Below are positions 35,492 to 44,115 of a stretch of DNA of 64,000 nt, piece after piece. The first letter of the stretch is position 1. Each line of letters starts with the position of its first letter. A program made the translations under genes and the position numbers. This DNA is from Mucilaginibacter sp. Bleaf8. Its GTDB lineage: Bacteria > Bacteroidota > Bacteroidia > Sphingobacteriales > Sphingobacteriaceae. The notes under the pieces are model-generated. The model was given only the letters and a program-made list of their open reading frames with translations, was not told the origin of the DNA and ran no database searches. Where the stretch lies: assembly GCF_018390515.1 (NCBI RefSeq), contig NZ_JAHBBK010000001.1:1550001-1614000 (forward strand). Reading direction: 5' to 3'.

Positions 35492-37375
35492 ATGAGAAAC
35501 AACTACAAACGAAAACTATCCTGGCTGGCAGCCGCTGGCCTGGCGGCAACTACGATGTTTTATGCCTGCAAAAAGGACATCCGAACAGCCAATGATGCCA
35601 GCGCAACTACCGGAGCAAACAAAACTACCCGGGCCGTAAACGATGTGGTAAACGCCTGGGTAACCACCACCGACCGGTCTAAGCTATTGCAGGCACAACC
35701 ATCTTTCACTTTTGGCGCCACTTCCGGAGCAGCAGCCAGTACCATTACGGTTGATGAAAATACCACCTATCAGGGTATTGATGGCTTTGGCTACACGCTT
35801 ACCGGCGGCAGCGCCATGCTCATCAACGGTATGGGGGCAGCTCAGGATGCGTTGCTAAGTGAGCTTTTTGGTACCGGTAACAACCAGATCGGTGTTAGCT
35901 ACCTACGCCTCAGCATTGGCGCTTCTGATTTAAGTGCATCAAGCTTTACATATGATGATATGCCCGCTGGGCAGACCGATGTTAACCTGAATAACTTCAG
36001 CATCAACGCGGAAATGAAGGATCTGATACCGGTTCTTAAAAAGATACTGGCTATCAATCCTAACATCAAGATATTCGGTAGCCCGTGGTCGCCGCCGGTG
36101 TGGATGAAAACCAACACTACCGGCAATGGCGGCTTTACCGGGGGCAAGCTTAACCCGGCTTACTACGATGCTTATGCCCGTTACTTTGTAAAGTACATAC
36201 AGGCCATGAAAGCCCAGGGCATTACCATTGATGCCGTTACCCCGCAAAACGAGCCGCTTAACCCATACAACAACCCCAGCTTGGATATGCAGGCCAGTGA
36301 GCAGGCAGCTTTCATCAAAAACAACTTAGGTCCGCAATTGCGCAACGCCGGCCTGTCAACCAAGATTATTGCGTATGATCATAACCCTAACCGCGTCGAC
36401 TACCCGAAAGCTGTGCTGGCTGATGCTGGCGCTAACCCTTACGTAGATGGTTCGGCGTTTCACCTTTACGAGGGCGATATCAACGCCTTAAGTGATGTAC
36501 ACAATGCCTACCCTAATAAAAACATATACTTTACCGAGCAGTGGGTAGGCGGGCCCGGCAACTTTGGCGGTGATTTAACCTGGCATATTGCTAATGTAAT
36601 CGTGGGATCAACCCGTAACTGGAGCCGCAACGCACTGGAATGGAACATCGCATCCGACCCTAATTATTACCCGCATACCAATGGCGGCTGTGGTAATTGC
36701 TTAGGCGCATTAACCCTTAGCGGCACATCCGTTACCCGCAATGTGGCTTATTATGTAATTGCACATGCGTCAAAATTTGTACGCCCGGGTGCCGTGCGTA
36801 TTGCATCCAACAATACCGGTTCTATCCAAAACGTAGCTTTCAAAAATACCGATGGCAGCAAAGTGCTGGTTGCAGTGAATACCAATAGCGCCAGCCAAAC
36901 CTTTAAAGTACAATGGGGCAGCGCCTCTTTTACTTATACCCTGCCGGGCGGCGCAGTAGCAACTTTTAAATGGACAGGCTCACAATCCGGCTCATCGGGC
37001 GTTCCGGTTGGCCAAACCGTTACCCTGAAAGGTATTAACAATGCCTTTGTAAGCGGCGAGAACGGCACCCAGGCCATGACCTGTACCCGCACCACGGCAG
37101 GCGATTGGGAGCGCTTTACCATTGTTGATGCAGGTAGTGGCAAAGTTGCTTTACAAAGCATGGGCAAATACGTATCCTCTGAAAATGGCACCCAAGCCAT
37201 TACCTGTAGCCGTACCAGCGTAGGCGACTGGGAAAAGTTCGATTTGGAAACCACAACCGACGGAAAGTGGGCTTTTAAGGGTAATAACGGTAAATATATC
37301 TCCAGCGAAAACGGTACCCAAGCCATGACCTGCACCCGCAGCAGCATATCGGGATGGGAAGCCTTTGCACACTAA
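35492..37375 (+). CDS. Glycoside hydrolase family 30 lipoprotein with C-terminal beta-trefoil (endo-beta-1,6-glucanase type)
   Basis: The 627-residue protein has a lipobox (FYAC, Cys26), a GH30 catalytic domain (about 80-495) and a C-terminal domain (about 505-627). Acid/base Glu254 lies in TPQNEPLNPYN and nucleophile Glu349 in IYFTEQWVG. The C-terminal domain has three copies of a 38-residue repeat built on SSENGTQAMTC, a beta-trefoil resembling fascin-like and carbohydrate-binding modules. Subfamily looks like the GH30_3 beta-1,6-glucanase group; glucosylceramidase or xylanase activity cannot be excluded. The trefoil is nearly identical to that of the next gene. Confidence 0.9.
   Translation: MRNNYKRKLSWLAAAGLAATTMFYACKKDIRTANDASATTGANKTTRAVNDVVNAWVTTTDRSKLLQAQPSFTFGATSGAAASTITVDENTTYQGIDGFGYTLTGGSAMLINGMGAAQDALLSELFGTGNNQIGVSYLRLSIGASDLSASSFTYDDMPAGQTDVNLNNFSINAEMKDLIPVLKKILAINPNIKIFGSPWSPPVWMKTNTTGNGGFTGGKLNPAYYDAYARYFVKYIQAMKAQGITIDAVTPQNEPLNPYNNPSLDMQASEQAAFIKNNLGPQLRNAGLSTKIIAYDHNPNRVDYPKAVLADAGANPYVDGSAFHLYEGDINALSDVHNAYPNKNIYFTEQWVGGPGNFGGDLTWHIANVIVGSTRNWSRNALEWNIASDPNYYPHTNGGCGNCLGALTLSGTSVTRNVAYYVIAHASKFVRPGAVRIASNNTGSIQNVAFKNTDGSKVLVAVNTNSASQTFKVQWGSASFTYTLPGGAVATFKWTGSQSGSSGVPVGQTVTLKGINNAFVSGENGTQAMTCTRTTAGDWERFTIVDAGSGKVALQSMGKYVSSENGTQAITCSRTSVGDWEKFDLETTTDGKWAFKGNNGKYISSENGTQAMTCTRSSISGWEAFAH
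37007..37372 (+). repeat. Beta-trefoil coding segment, copy 1 (pairs with 38274-38646)
   Basis: The 3' end of the GH30 gene from about 37007 matches the 3' end of the GH16 gene from about 38274 almost base for base over roughly 365 nt, including long identical runs such as the GGTTGGCCAAACCGTTACC start. Differences are mostly silent or conservative. This indicates recent duplication or gene conversion. Confidence 0.85.
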
Positions 37376-37416
37376 TAAACCAACAAAACCAATCTATAAA
37401 CACTAAATCAATTGCT

Positions 37417-38649
37417 ATGAAAAAACATTTTAACCAATTTGTTAAGGGGCTTGCTGTACCTGTGCTGGCCGCAACACTGCTGCTAGCCTGTAAAAAGGAT
37501 GCCTCGGTTCAACAAACTGCTGCTGAAACAAACAGCACCACTACCACAACGCCGCGCGTAAAAACAGCTTACCAACTGGTTTGGCAGGATGAATTTGACG
37601 GCACATCGCTCAACACAGCCAAATGGGGGTACGAAAACGGCAATCTGGGTGTTAATAACGAGAAGCAATATTATCAAACCCAAAACGTAACCGTAAGCGG
37701 CGGCAACCTGGTTATCACGGCACGCAAACAAACCGTTAGCGGGCAACCGTATACCTCGGGCCGTATCAATACCAACAACAGCTCCAACAAATTCTCTATC
37801 AGATACGGCCGTATTGAGGCCCGTATGAAACTACCTATGGTGCAGGGCACCTGGCCGGCGTTCTGGATGTTGGGAACTAATATTACCGACCCTAATGTGG
37901 GCTGGCCAAAATGTGGTGAGATTGACATTATGGAGCAGGTAAACACCAACAACAATGTATTAGGCACTATTCACTGGGATAACAACGGTTATGTATACTA
38001 CAGCAACAGCACCAATACCACACCGGGCGATTACCATGTTTATGCCGTTGAATGGGATGCAAGTGCCATACGCTGGTATGTAGATAACAACCTGTATGCA
38101 ACAGCCAATATTGCCAACAATATTAACGGCACGGATGAGTTTCATAAAAACTTCTTCATTCTGCTCAATTTAGCTATTGGCGGCAACCTGCCGGGCAACA
38201 CCATTAACGATGCGGCTTTCCCAACCAGCATGTATGTGGATTATGTGCGGGTGTACAGTCAAACCAACAGTACCGCTCCGGTTGGCCAAACCGTTACCCT
38301 GAAAGGTATTAACAATGCCTTTGTAAGCAGCGAGAACGGCACTCAGGCCATGACCTGCACCCGCACCACGGCAGGCGATTGGGAGCGCTTTACTATTGTT
38401 GATGCAGGCGACGGCAAAGTGGCTTTGCAAAGCATGGGTAAATACGTATCCTCCGAAAACGGCACGCAACCCATTACCTGTAGCCGCACCAGCATCAGCG
38501 ATTGGGAAAAATTCACCTTAGAAACTACCGCAGATGGTAAATGGGCATTCAAAGGCAACAACGGCAGGTACATTTCGAGCGAGAATGGCACCCAAGCCAT
38601 GACCTGCAACCGCACCAGTATTTCGGGCTGGGAAGCATTTACGCACTAA
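37417..38649 (+). CDS. Glycoside hydrolase family 16 lipoprotein with C-terminal beta-trefoil (laminarinase type)
   Basis: From the ATG at 37417 the product has 410 residues with a lipobox (LLAC, Cys25); an upstream ATG at 37354 lies inside the preceding gene and would bury this signal. The GH16 jelly roll has the catalytic signature GEIDIMEQ with Glu168, Asp170 and Glu173, plus WPAFWMLG and the GTIHW strand, typical of beta-1,3-glucanases. Residues about 287-410 are a three-repeat beta-trefoil nearly identical to that of the GH30 neighbour. The gene begins 41 nt after GH30 and probably shares its transcript; together they would cut beta-1,6- and beta-1,3-glucan. Confidence 0.92.
   Translation: MKKHFNQFVKGLAVPVLAATLLLACKKDASVQQTAAETNSTTTTTPRVKTAYQLVWQDEFDGTSLNTAKWGYENGNLGVNNEKQYYQTQNVTVSGGNLVITARKQTVSGQPYTSGRINTNNSSNKFSIRYGRIEARMKLPMVQGTWPAFWMLGTNITDPNVGWPKCGEIDIMEQVNTNNNVLGTIHWDNNGYVYYSNSTNTTPGDYHVYAVEWDASAIRWYVDNNLYATANIANNINGTDEFHKNFFILLNLAIGGNLPGNTINDAAFPTSMYVDYVRVYSQTNSTAPVGQTVTLKGINNAFVSSENGTQAMTCTRTTAGDWERFTIVDAGDGKVALQSMGKYVSSENGTQPITCSRTSISDWEKFTLETTADGKWAFKGNNGRYISSENGTQAMTCNRTSISGWEAFTH
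38274..38646 (+). repeat. Beta-trefoil coding segment, copy 2
   Basis: This is the GH16 counterpart of the segment at 37007-37372. Each copy holds three internal repeats with the shared core SSENGTQAMTC (S/G at the first position in copy 1), so six related units lie within 1.7 kb. Confidence 0.85.
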
Positions 38650-38668
38650 CGTAATTGGACTTAAAACA

Positions 38669-38701
38669 AAAAAGCGGCCTGTTAAACACAGGCCGCTTTT
38701 T
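38669..38701. terminator. Bidirectional terminator between GH16 and cyclase genes
   Basis: AAAAAGCGGCCTGT (38669-38682) pairs with ACAGGCCGCTTTTT (38688-38701) around a 5-nt loop. Both strands show a T-tract, fitting its place between two convergent genes. Confidence 0.92.
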
Positions 38702-38719
38702 GTATATGTAAAAGGTTTC

Positions 38720-39523
38720 TTAACCTGATATAGCTAAAAGATAATCCATATCCTGACTGTTGCCATTAGCAGTAAATCTTTTGAGATAGGGTTTACCTAA
38801 CAGACGAACCATCTGCGGCAAGGATATCCCCTTTAAATTAACGGTGCGCTGCTCGTGCTTTTCGTTGTTAGCTTCCAGGTGCCGGTAAGCTTCTTCCGAA
38901 ATCAGCATATCATTGTTTACCTCCTTGGTTTTGGCCTGCAGCCGGGAAGCAATGTTAACCGGCAAGCCCATTACCGAAAGCTGCGCTGGCGACTGCAGCC
39001 CGAACTGCCCTACCACTACGTTGCCGGTATGTAAACCAATACCTATTTCGAGCGGGTGGTTATAATACGGTGTTGCATAGGCATCATTAAACCAGGAGAT
39101 GGTACTGAAAATATTTTTAGCTGCCTCATACCCTTGGTTAATCGCTTCTTTAATATCGGTACTCAGTCCGAATACGGCATACAGGCTGTCGCCGGCCATT
39201 TCTACCACAGTGCCTTTAAAGTGGTTGATAATTTGGTTAAAGCCGGAAAATAAACGGCGCACTACTTGTACCACCTCCTTTGCAGGGCGCGACTCCATAA
39301 GCCCGGTAAAGTTTCTTATATCCAAAAACATTATAGCCAGCTCCTGTTCTGTATCAGCAGAAACAGAAAAGCTACCCGCATTGGCAGCTAATGTTCCCTT
39401 ACATAAAGCCATGTTTTGCGATTGTGCACAAAGCTGGTCTAACAGCTCGCCATCCTTCAGCAGTTTGTGGGGATTCAAGGCATCAGCTGCCGATGAATGA
39501 AACGGAGTAGAGTTATTTTCCAT
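38720..39523 (-). CDS. Class III nucleotide cyclase, stand-alone soluble
   Basis: I prefer the ATG at 39523 (267 residues, MENNSTPFHS); a GTG frame to 39553 adds 10 residues. One class III cyclase domain (about 60-220) has metal-binding Asp in FLDIRNFTGL and in MAGDSLYAVFG, and PVNIASRLQ with the transition-state Asn/Arg. The usual substrate-selecting Lys before the second Asp is Glu here (VVEMAGD), and the second selecting position (Asp or Thr in adenylyl cyclases) is Ser (LSVMG). That pattern is atypical for cAMP synthesis and may point to GTP or an altered substrate. No membrane or sensor domain is fused. Confidence 0.88.
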   Translation of the reverse strand: MENNSTPFHSSAADALNPHKLLKDGELLDQLCAQSQNMALCKGTLAANAGSFSVSADTEQELAIMFLDIRNFTGLMESRPAKEVVQVVRRLFSGFNQIINHFKGTVVEMAGDSLYAVFGLSTDIKEAINQGYEAAKNIFSTISWFNDAYATPYYNHPLEIGIGLHTGNVVVGQFGLQSPAQLSVMGLPVNIASRLQAKTKEVNNDMLISEEAYRHLEANNEKHEQRTVNLKGISLPQMVRLLGKPYLKRFTANGNSQDMDYLLAISG

Positions 39524-39833
39524 ATAACCATGATTAGTGTTTAAGGGGTACACAAAACTCAGTAAAACAATTCAACATTTTTTACCGTCTGATAAGACCT
39601 GATTTTTCTATGACGGCATTGGGATATTGTTATGACAATAGCTGTGGCTTTAAATAGAAACTCATTCTTGCAACTGAGGCTTCTATTGGTATTATACAGC
39701 CATTAGGAACGCTACATAACGGTTAAAGAAAACCTTGGTTGGCTTAACTTTGACTACTTCACCCGATGTTTACTACTTATGTACAATTTTCTATAGCATC
39801 GGCACTTACGATGATCGGCATCTTTCAAAGGCG

Positions 39834-41411
39834 CTACAAGTGCTTTGTCTGGTAGCTCCTGGCAACAAAGCTGATCATCGCTAAAAGGAAGACAATGCTG
39901 ACAAGAACACTGGTGTAAACTAAAGTATGATGCTGTGGCATAACGCCCAGATAATCGGCTGCCGGCAATTTGTTAATCAACATATAAGTGAGCAGGAAAA
40001 AGAAAACTTCGAACAGTTTTTTACCGCCACTTAGAATACCTGTGCTTACTGCCAGCAAAACTACCAACAAGGCTCCGGCAACGATGTTTAAGATAGCTAA
40101 GCCATTCAAGGCAATCACATAACGCAGTATTAAGGGGAGTGATAACCCTATAGCTAACAAAAAGCCGGCTATGATTTGAGCAGGCAGCATGCGTTGCAAG
40201 GGTTTGTAAGCTGCATAAGTAAAATAATGGACCCGGTTAGACTTTTCTTTTGTGACCAGATCTGACCAGCGGGTTACCTGCAAGAACCATAAAGCCGGGA
40301 GCAGATATGACGAGGCGACAGTTAAAGGGGCAAACAGCATACTTAAGCTTAAACCTATATTCAGTAGCCACAGCCATTTGTTCCCTTGCCTTACTAACAA
40401 TAACAATTCTGTTTTAATAAAGGGAAACATGCTGTAATCGAAATTTACAGGTGGCATTGATGCTCGGCTTATCCCAGATGGCATCATAGAGAAGCCTTCC
40501 TTCTTTTGAATAAGATCCTTCTGTTTTTTCTTTTTCCTGACTCCATTACTAAAATCGAAGCGATGAAAAAAGAACGACGATAAGTAAACAAGCCCCAAAG
40601 CAAAGCTCATCCATAATAACCGGCTGAAAACAAACAGGCTTGTCCAACTGATGCCATTCCAAACAAATGTTTTAAATGGCTGACGCTTATTGAAGATGAA
40701 CCCAAAGGATACCTGTTCGATATGCTGGTGATATTGCGCATTTACCTGATTTTTGACACTGCTTGTAACTAAGCTTAGACCAAACGGATCAAAAATGCCG
40801 CTGGAAAGATGGTTACCTGGCTTATTAATAGCAGCCATGCATGCCCCGCAGAGGAAGAAATATAAAATAAATTGCAAGATGCTGCGCTTTCCTAAAAATA
40901 CTTCGGCAACAACGGCTAACGAGGCAACCAGGAACATGGCAGGCAATACAAAAAACAGGTAGGGTAACACGAAATGGGCCAGTACAAACGGATAACCAGC
41001 ACCACGCACCAGGAACATCAATATACTGACCACGAACGTACAGCCGGCAATAGTACAAAGTACTGCGTAATTGCTGAGCTGTTTGCCTAAAAGATATTTG
41101 AAATTGGAAACAGGCATGGCGGCAATAATTAAGCCTACTTCCGTATCTATATCCCTTCTAATACTGTTATTAACCAGCAAGAAACCGTAAAAAGAAAGCA
41201 TCACCGCAGTCATCGTAGCTGAAATATAACCTACCCAAGCGGAATTGTAAACACTTTTAAATCCAACCGTGCTCAACGTAGTATAAGAAGCGCTGGTTGG
41301 CGGCACAAAAAGATAGGCTACATAAACGGTAACAGCCAGGGTGATCAAAAAGGCATAGCTGCGGGTGCGCTGCAAATAATCAGCTTTTATAATGCTATAA
41401 ATGTAAGGCAT
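39834..41411 (-). CDS. ABC-2-type transporter permease
   Basis: The 525-residue protein has about ten to twelve hydrophobic segments in two halves, with a charged middle region (RKKKKQKD near 290-300). It resembles ABC-2 membrane proteins of export systems related to gliding or drug efflux transporters. It starts 4 nt after the ATPase gene, so the pair makes one transporter. Substrate cannot be read from sequence. Confidence 0.82.
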   Translation of the reverse strand: MPYIYSIIKADYLQRTRSYAFLITLAVTVYVAYLFVPPTSASYTTLSTVGFKSVYNSAWVGYISATMTAVMLSFYGFLLVNNSIRRDIDTEVGLIIAAMPVSNFKYLLGKQLSNYAVLCTIAGCTFVVSILMFLVRGAGYPFVLAHFVLPYLFFVLPAMFLVASLAVVAEVFLGKRSILQFILYFFLCGACMAAINKPGNHLSSGIFDPFGLSLVTSSVKNQVNAQYHQHIEQVSFGFIFNKRQPFKTFVWNGISWTSLFVFSRLLWMSFALGLVYLSSFFFHRFDFSNGVRKKKKQKDLIQKKEGFSMMPSGISRASMPPVNFDYSMFPFIKTELLLLVRQGNKWLWLLNIGLSLSMLFAPLTVASSYLLPALWFLQVTRWSDLVTKEKSNRVHYFTYAAYKPLQRMLPAQIIAGFLLAIGLSLPLILRYVIALNGLAILNIVAGALLVVLLAVSTGILSGGKKLFEVFFFLLTYMLINKLPAADYLGVMPQHHTLVYTSVLVSIVFLLAMISFVARSYQTKHL

Positions 41412-41415
41412 CAGT

Positions 41416-42288
41416 TTAAGCTTTATTTTGAGTTAATAACAAGTAAGCATCTTCCAAACTGGCATCAATAGGCTTTGCCTCGGGAATGGCAGAGTTGTCG
41501 GGGTTGATGAAACGTACTCTGGTACGGGCGTCGTGGCGTCCGGTATCAATGACCTGGTAACGGGTTTTAAATGCGGCAACGTCGGTATTTTCTAATAGCA
41601 CTTCAAATATTTGTCCGTTGGCCTGTTCAATGATCTGATTCGGGTAACCTTTGGTAACCAGTTTTCCGCCCTGCATAATAGCTACCTCATCAGCGATGGT
41701 TTCAATATCAGATACAATGTGCGAGGACAGAATGATGATACAATCATTTGCCATCTCAGTGATCAGTTGCCTGAACCTCACCCGTTCTTCGGGGTCAAGG
41801 CCTACTGTAGGTTCATCAAATATCAGCACTTTGGGATCGTTGAGCAAGGCCTGCGCAATACCAACGCGTTGCTTCATCCCGCCGGAATAGGTACCGATAG
41901 GCTTTTTAGCATCGGCAGTAAGGTTAACACCTTCCAAAAGCATATCGATACGCCGGCGCAAACCCTTACCGCCTACGCCTTTCATTGCTGCAATGTATTC
42001 TAAAAATTCGTAAGCATTTAAATTGGGGTACACGCCAAAATCCTGCGGCAGGTAGCCTAATACTTTACGAATAAAATTAGGGTTGCTTACAATGTCTACA
42101 CCGTCCAGGAACAAAGTACCACTTGTGGGTTGACTTATGGTAGCGATGATCTTCATCAAGGTTGATTTGCCGGCCCCATTTGGACCCAGCAGCCCCAGTA
42201 TACCTTTATCAATCGTGATGGAATAGTTTGATAACCCAATTTTAGCTGCGTTATATTGTTTGGTTAGCCCCTTAATTTCTAATGCCAT
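41416..42288 (-). CDS. ABC transporter ATP-binding protein (ABC-2 partner)
   Basis: The 290-residue ATPase has Walker A GPNGAGKST, signature YSGGMKQRVGIAQ, Walker B VLIFDEPTVGLDP and the His switch in IILSSHIVSD. It belongs to the CcmA/NatA-like export group. It is encoded just before the permease and needs it as membrane partner. The first gene of a two-gene operon. Confidence 0.92.
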   Translation of the reverse strand: MALEIKGLTKQYNAAKIGLSNYSITIDKGILGLLGPNGAGKSTLMKIIATISQPTSGTLFLDGVDIVSNPNFIRKVLGYLPQDFGVYPNLNAYEFLEYIAAMKGVGGKGLRRRIDMLLEGVNLTADAKKPIGTYSGGMKQRVGIAQALLNDPKVLIFDEPTVGLDPEERVRFRQLITEMANDCIIILSSHIVSDIETIADEVAIMQGGKLVTKGYPNQIIEQANGQIFEVLLENTDVAAFKTRYQVIDTGRHDARTRVRFINPDNSAIPEAKPIDASLEDAYLLLTQNKA

Positions 42289-42733
42289 AGTGTTTAGTAG
42301 TAGCTATGATGCAGTTTGCCCCCCTGTGGTTACAGTAGATAAAAAATAAATGTGTTTGCAGCTACTTTAGCGATGACGTAACTGGTAAAGAAAATGACCG
42401 TTTTCTTTATGTTTTAGAACGGTAGCGACAAAATTGAGCTTTAGTCTGCATAATTTTATAAAGCAGCCCCCTTCTTGGGCATTACTTATTATACACACCG
42501 ATCTAAGATTGCTTTTTGGATGTAGATAGAAGTAATGAAGTTGCCTTGATAAATCAAAGTAACGTTGGTAGAGCAAAAGACGAGTTTGTTTACTATAACG
42601 TTTTAGTAACCATTCCTCATGCGCCGGCTATACTAAAGAAATGACCAAGATGGGGCTCAAACTCAAAGCTCTTATTTTGCAAAGCATAAAATTTAAGCTT
42701 TGGTTGTTTGCTTCAAAAAACACTTTTAACAAA
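42289..42733. other. Intergenic region between ABC ATPase gene and tRNA genes
   Basis: About 445 bp with no convincing gene. A 69-codon minus-strand frame at 42367-42576 has no family features, lacks a signal or domain, and is rich in residues typical of chance frames. The region must hold the promoter of the ABC operon, but I could not place one. Confidence 0.5.
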
Positions 42734-42766
42734 AAAAGCCATCAAGTTTTTGACTTGATGGCTTTT
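42734..42766 (-). terminator. Intrinsic terminator after tandem tRNA-Asn genes
   Basis: AAAAGCCATCAAGT (42734-42747) pairs with ACTTGATGGCTTTT (42753-42766); on the minus strand the stem is followed by a T-run. It begins 1 nt past the 3' end of the proximal tRNA. Confidence 0.88.
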
Positions 42767-42767
42767 G

Positions 42768-42841
42768 CTCCTGAGGCTGGGCTCGAACCAGCGACCCTCT
42801 GATTAACAGTCAGATGCTCTAACCGGCTGAGCTACTCAGGA
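42768..42841 (-). tRNA. tRNA-Asn (GTT), copy 1
   Basis: Read on the minus strand this 74-nt gene has a 7-bp acceptor stem TCCTGAG/CTCAGGA, the D arm GCTCAGCCGGTTAGAGC, anticodon loop CTGTTAA with GTT, the T loop GTTCGAG, and discriminator G. CCA is not encoded. Confidence 0.97.
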
Positions 42842-42908
42842 GTATTCCGGTTGTATTCCAAGAAGATTAAAAAGCCATCCAGGTGTTGATGTCTGAATGG
42901 CCTTGCTG

Positions 42909-42982
42909 CTCCTGAAGCTGGACTCGAACCAGCGACCCTCTGATTAACAGTCAGATGCTCTAACCGGCTGAGCTATTCAGGA
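42909..42982 (-). tRNA. tRNA-Asn (GTT), copy 2
   Basis: This is a near copy of the gene at 42768-42841, 67 nt upstream on the same strand. The acceptor stem is TCCTGAA/TTCAGGA, so the seventh pair changed from G-C to A-U by a double, pair-preserving substitution; the T stem also differs (GTCCAG against GCCCAG on the 3' side). Anticodon GTT is kept. Confidence 0.97.
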
Positions 42983-43069
42983 GTATTTTCCGGTTTGGAG
43001 TGGTGCAAAAGTATAAACTCTGCGGTAATTTCACAATATTTGCAGTAAATTTTTTTAAAAATATTTTTC

Positions 43070-43984
43070 ATGAGTTTATTAGTAATTGGTACAGTGGCAT
43101 TTGACGCTATTGAGACTCCCTTTGGCAAAACAGACAAAATTGTTGGCGGGGCGGCTACTTATGCCGGCCTGGCTGCTTCATACTTTTATAACCCGGTAAA
43201 AATTGTAGCTGTAGTGGGCGACGATTTTCCAAAAAGCGAGATTGAAGACTTTCAAAACCACCATATTGATACCGAAGGCCTGCAAATAAAACAAGGCGAG
43301 AAATCGTTTTTCTGGAGCGGCCGCTACCATAACGACATGAACAGCCGCGACACACTGGTTACCGACCTGAACGTGCTGGCTGATTTTGATCCCATCATCC
43401 CGGAATCGTACCAGGATTGCGAATACCTGATGCTGGGCAACCTTACCCCGCAGGTGCAGCAAACGGTGATTAACCGCCTGCATAAGCGCCCTAAGCTGAT
43501 TGTGATGGATACCATGAACTTCTGGATGGATATTGCCCTGAACGATTTGCTGGATACCATCAAGATGGTGGACGTATTAACGATTAACGATGCCGAAGCA
43601 CGCCAGCTATCAGGCGAGTATTCGTTAGTTAAAGCTGCACAAAAGATATTAACCATGGGCCCTAAATACCTCATCATTAAAAAAGGCGAGCATGGTGCTT
43701 TGCTGTTCAGCGAAGACAAGGTATTCTCGGCCCCTGCCCTGCCGCTGGCCGAAGTATTTGACCCAACCGGCGCCGGCGATACCTTTGCGGGCGGCTTCAT
43801 CGGCTACCTGGCCAAAGTAGGTACTATCAATTTCAACAACATGAAAAATGCGATCATATACGGCTCGGCCCTGGCATCATTCTGCGTTGAAAAATTCGGC
43901 ACCGAAAAAATCAAAAACCTTACCCAAGAAGAAGTTGCCGAACGTGTGCAGCAGTTTGTAAGCCTGGCTAAGTTTGAAATTTAA
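43070..43984 (+). CDS. PfkB-family carbohydrate/nucleoside kinase
   Basis: The 304-residue protein has the ribokinase fold with an N-terminal GTVAFDAIETPFG strand and GGAATYAGLAA (substrate side), and the C-terminal signature DPTGAGDTFAGGFIGYL that carries the catalytic Asp. Members phosphorylate ribose, fructose, adenosine or similar; the substrate cannot be set from sequence. It is a single gene between the tRNA pair and a convergent carotenoid operon. A palindromic repeat abuts its stop codon. Confidence 0.9.
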   Translation: MSLLVIGTVAFDAIETPFGKTDKIVGGAATYAGLAASYFYNPVKIVAVVGDDFPKSEIEDFQNHHIDTEGLQIKQGEKSFFWSGRYHNDMNSRDTLVTDLNVLADFDPIIPESYQDCEYLMLGNLTPQVQQTVINRLHKRPKLIVMDTMNFWMDIALNDLLDTIKMVDVLTINDAEARQLSGEYSLVKAAQKILTMGPKYLIIKKGEHGALLFSEDKVFSAPALPLAEVFDPTGAGDTFAGGFIGYLAKVGTINFNNMKNAIIYGSALASFCVEKFGTEKIKNLTQEEVAERVQQFVSLAKFEI

Positions 43985-44115
43985 GCCCCACCCAACCCTC
44001 CCCGGTAGGGAGGGCTTGAAACAAGAATGGCATTCTATGCTTGCATAGGATGCCATTCTTATTTATGAATCTTTTTATTAAAAGCCCTCCCTACCGGGGA
44101 GGGTTGGGTGGGGCT
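43984..44115. repeat. Nested palindromic repeat element (34-bp arms plus inner hairpin)
   Basis: Arms 43984-44017 and 44082-44115 are a perfect 34-bp inverted repeat containing CCCTCCCCGG/CCGGGGAGGG. Inside, 44023-44040 and 44043-44060 form a second near-perfect inverted repeat around GAATGGCATTCTATGC. The element starts at the last base of the kinase stop codon, and its right arm encodes the last seven residues and the stop codon of the cytochrome-b5-like gene. Related CTCCCC/GGGGAG hairpins follow crtI and the M1 peptidase gene. Confidence 0.85.

Noticed and set aside
37354..37416. Upstream ATG giving a longer GH16 protein
   Set aside because: It overlaps the GH30 gene and puts 21 residues before a clear lipoprotein signal.
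37007..38646. Ricin-type lectin (QxW) domain on the two glucanases
   Set aside because: The three-repeat pattern fits a beta-trefoil, but the QxW motifs are missing and the repeats look fascin-like.
42367..42576. 69-codon minus-strand open frame upstream of the tRNA genes
   Set aside because: No recognisable motif, no good start context and no partner gene; better read as non-coding.
42588..42606. ATAACGTTTTAGT resembling the LacI-type operator
   Set aside because: Weak symmetry and no carbohydrate gene nearby; likely chance.
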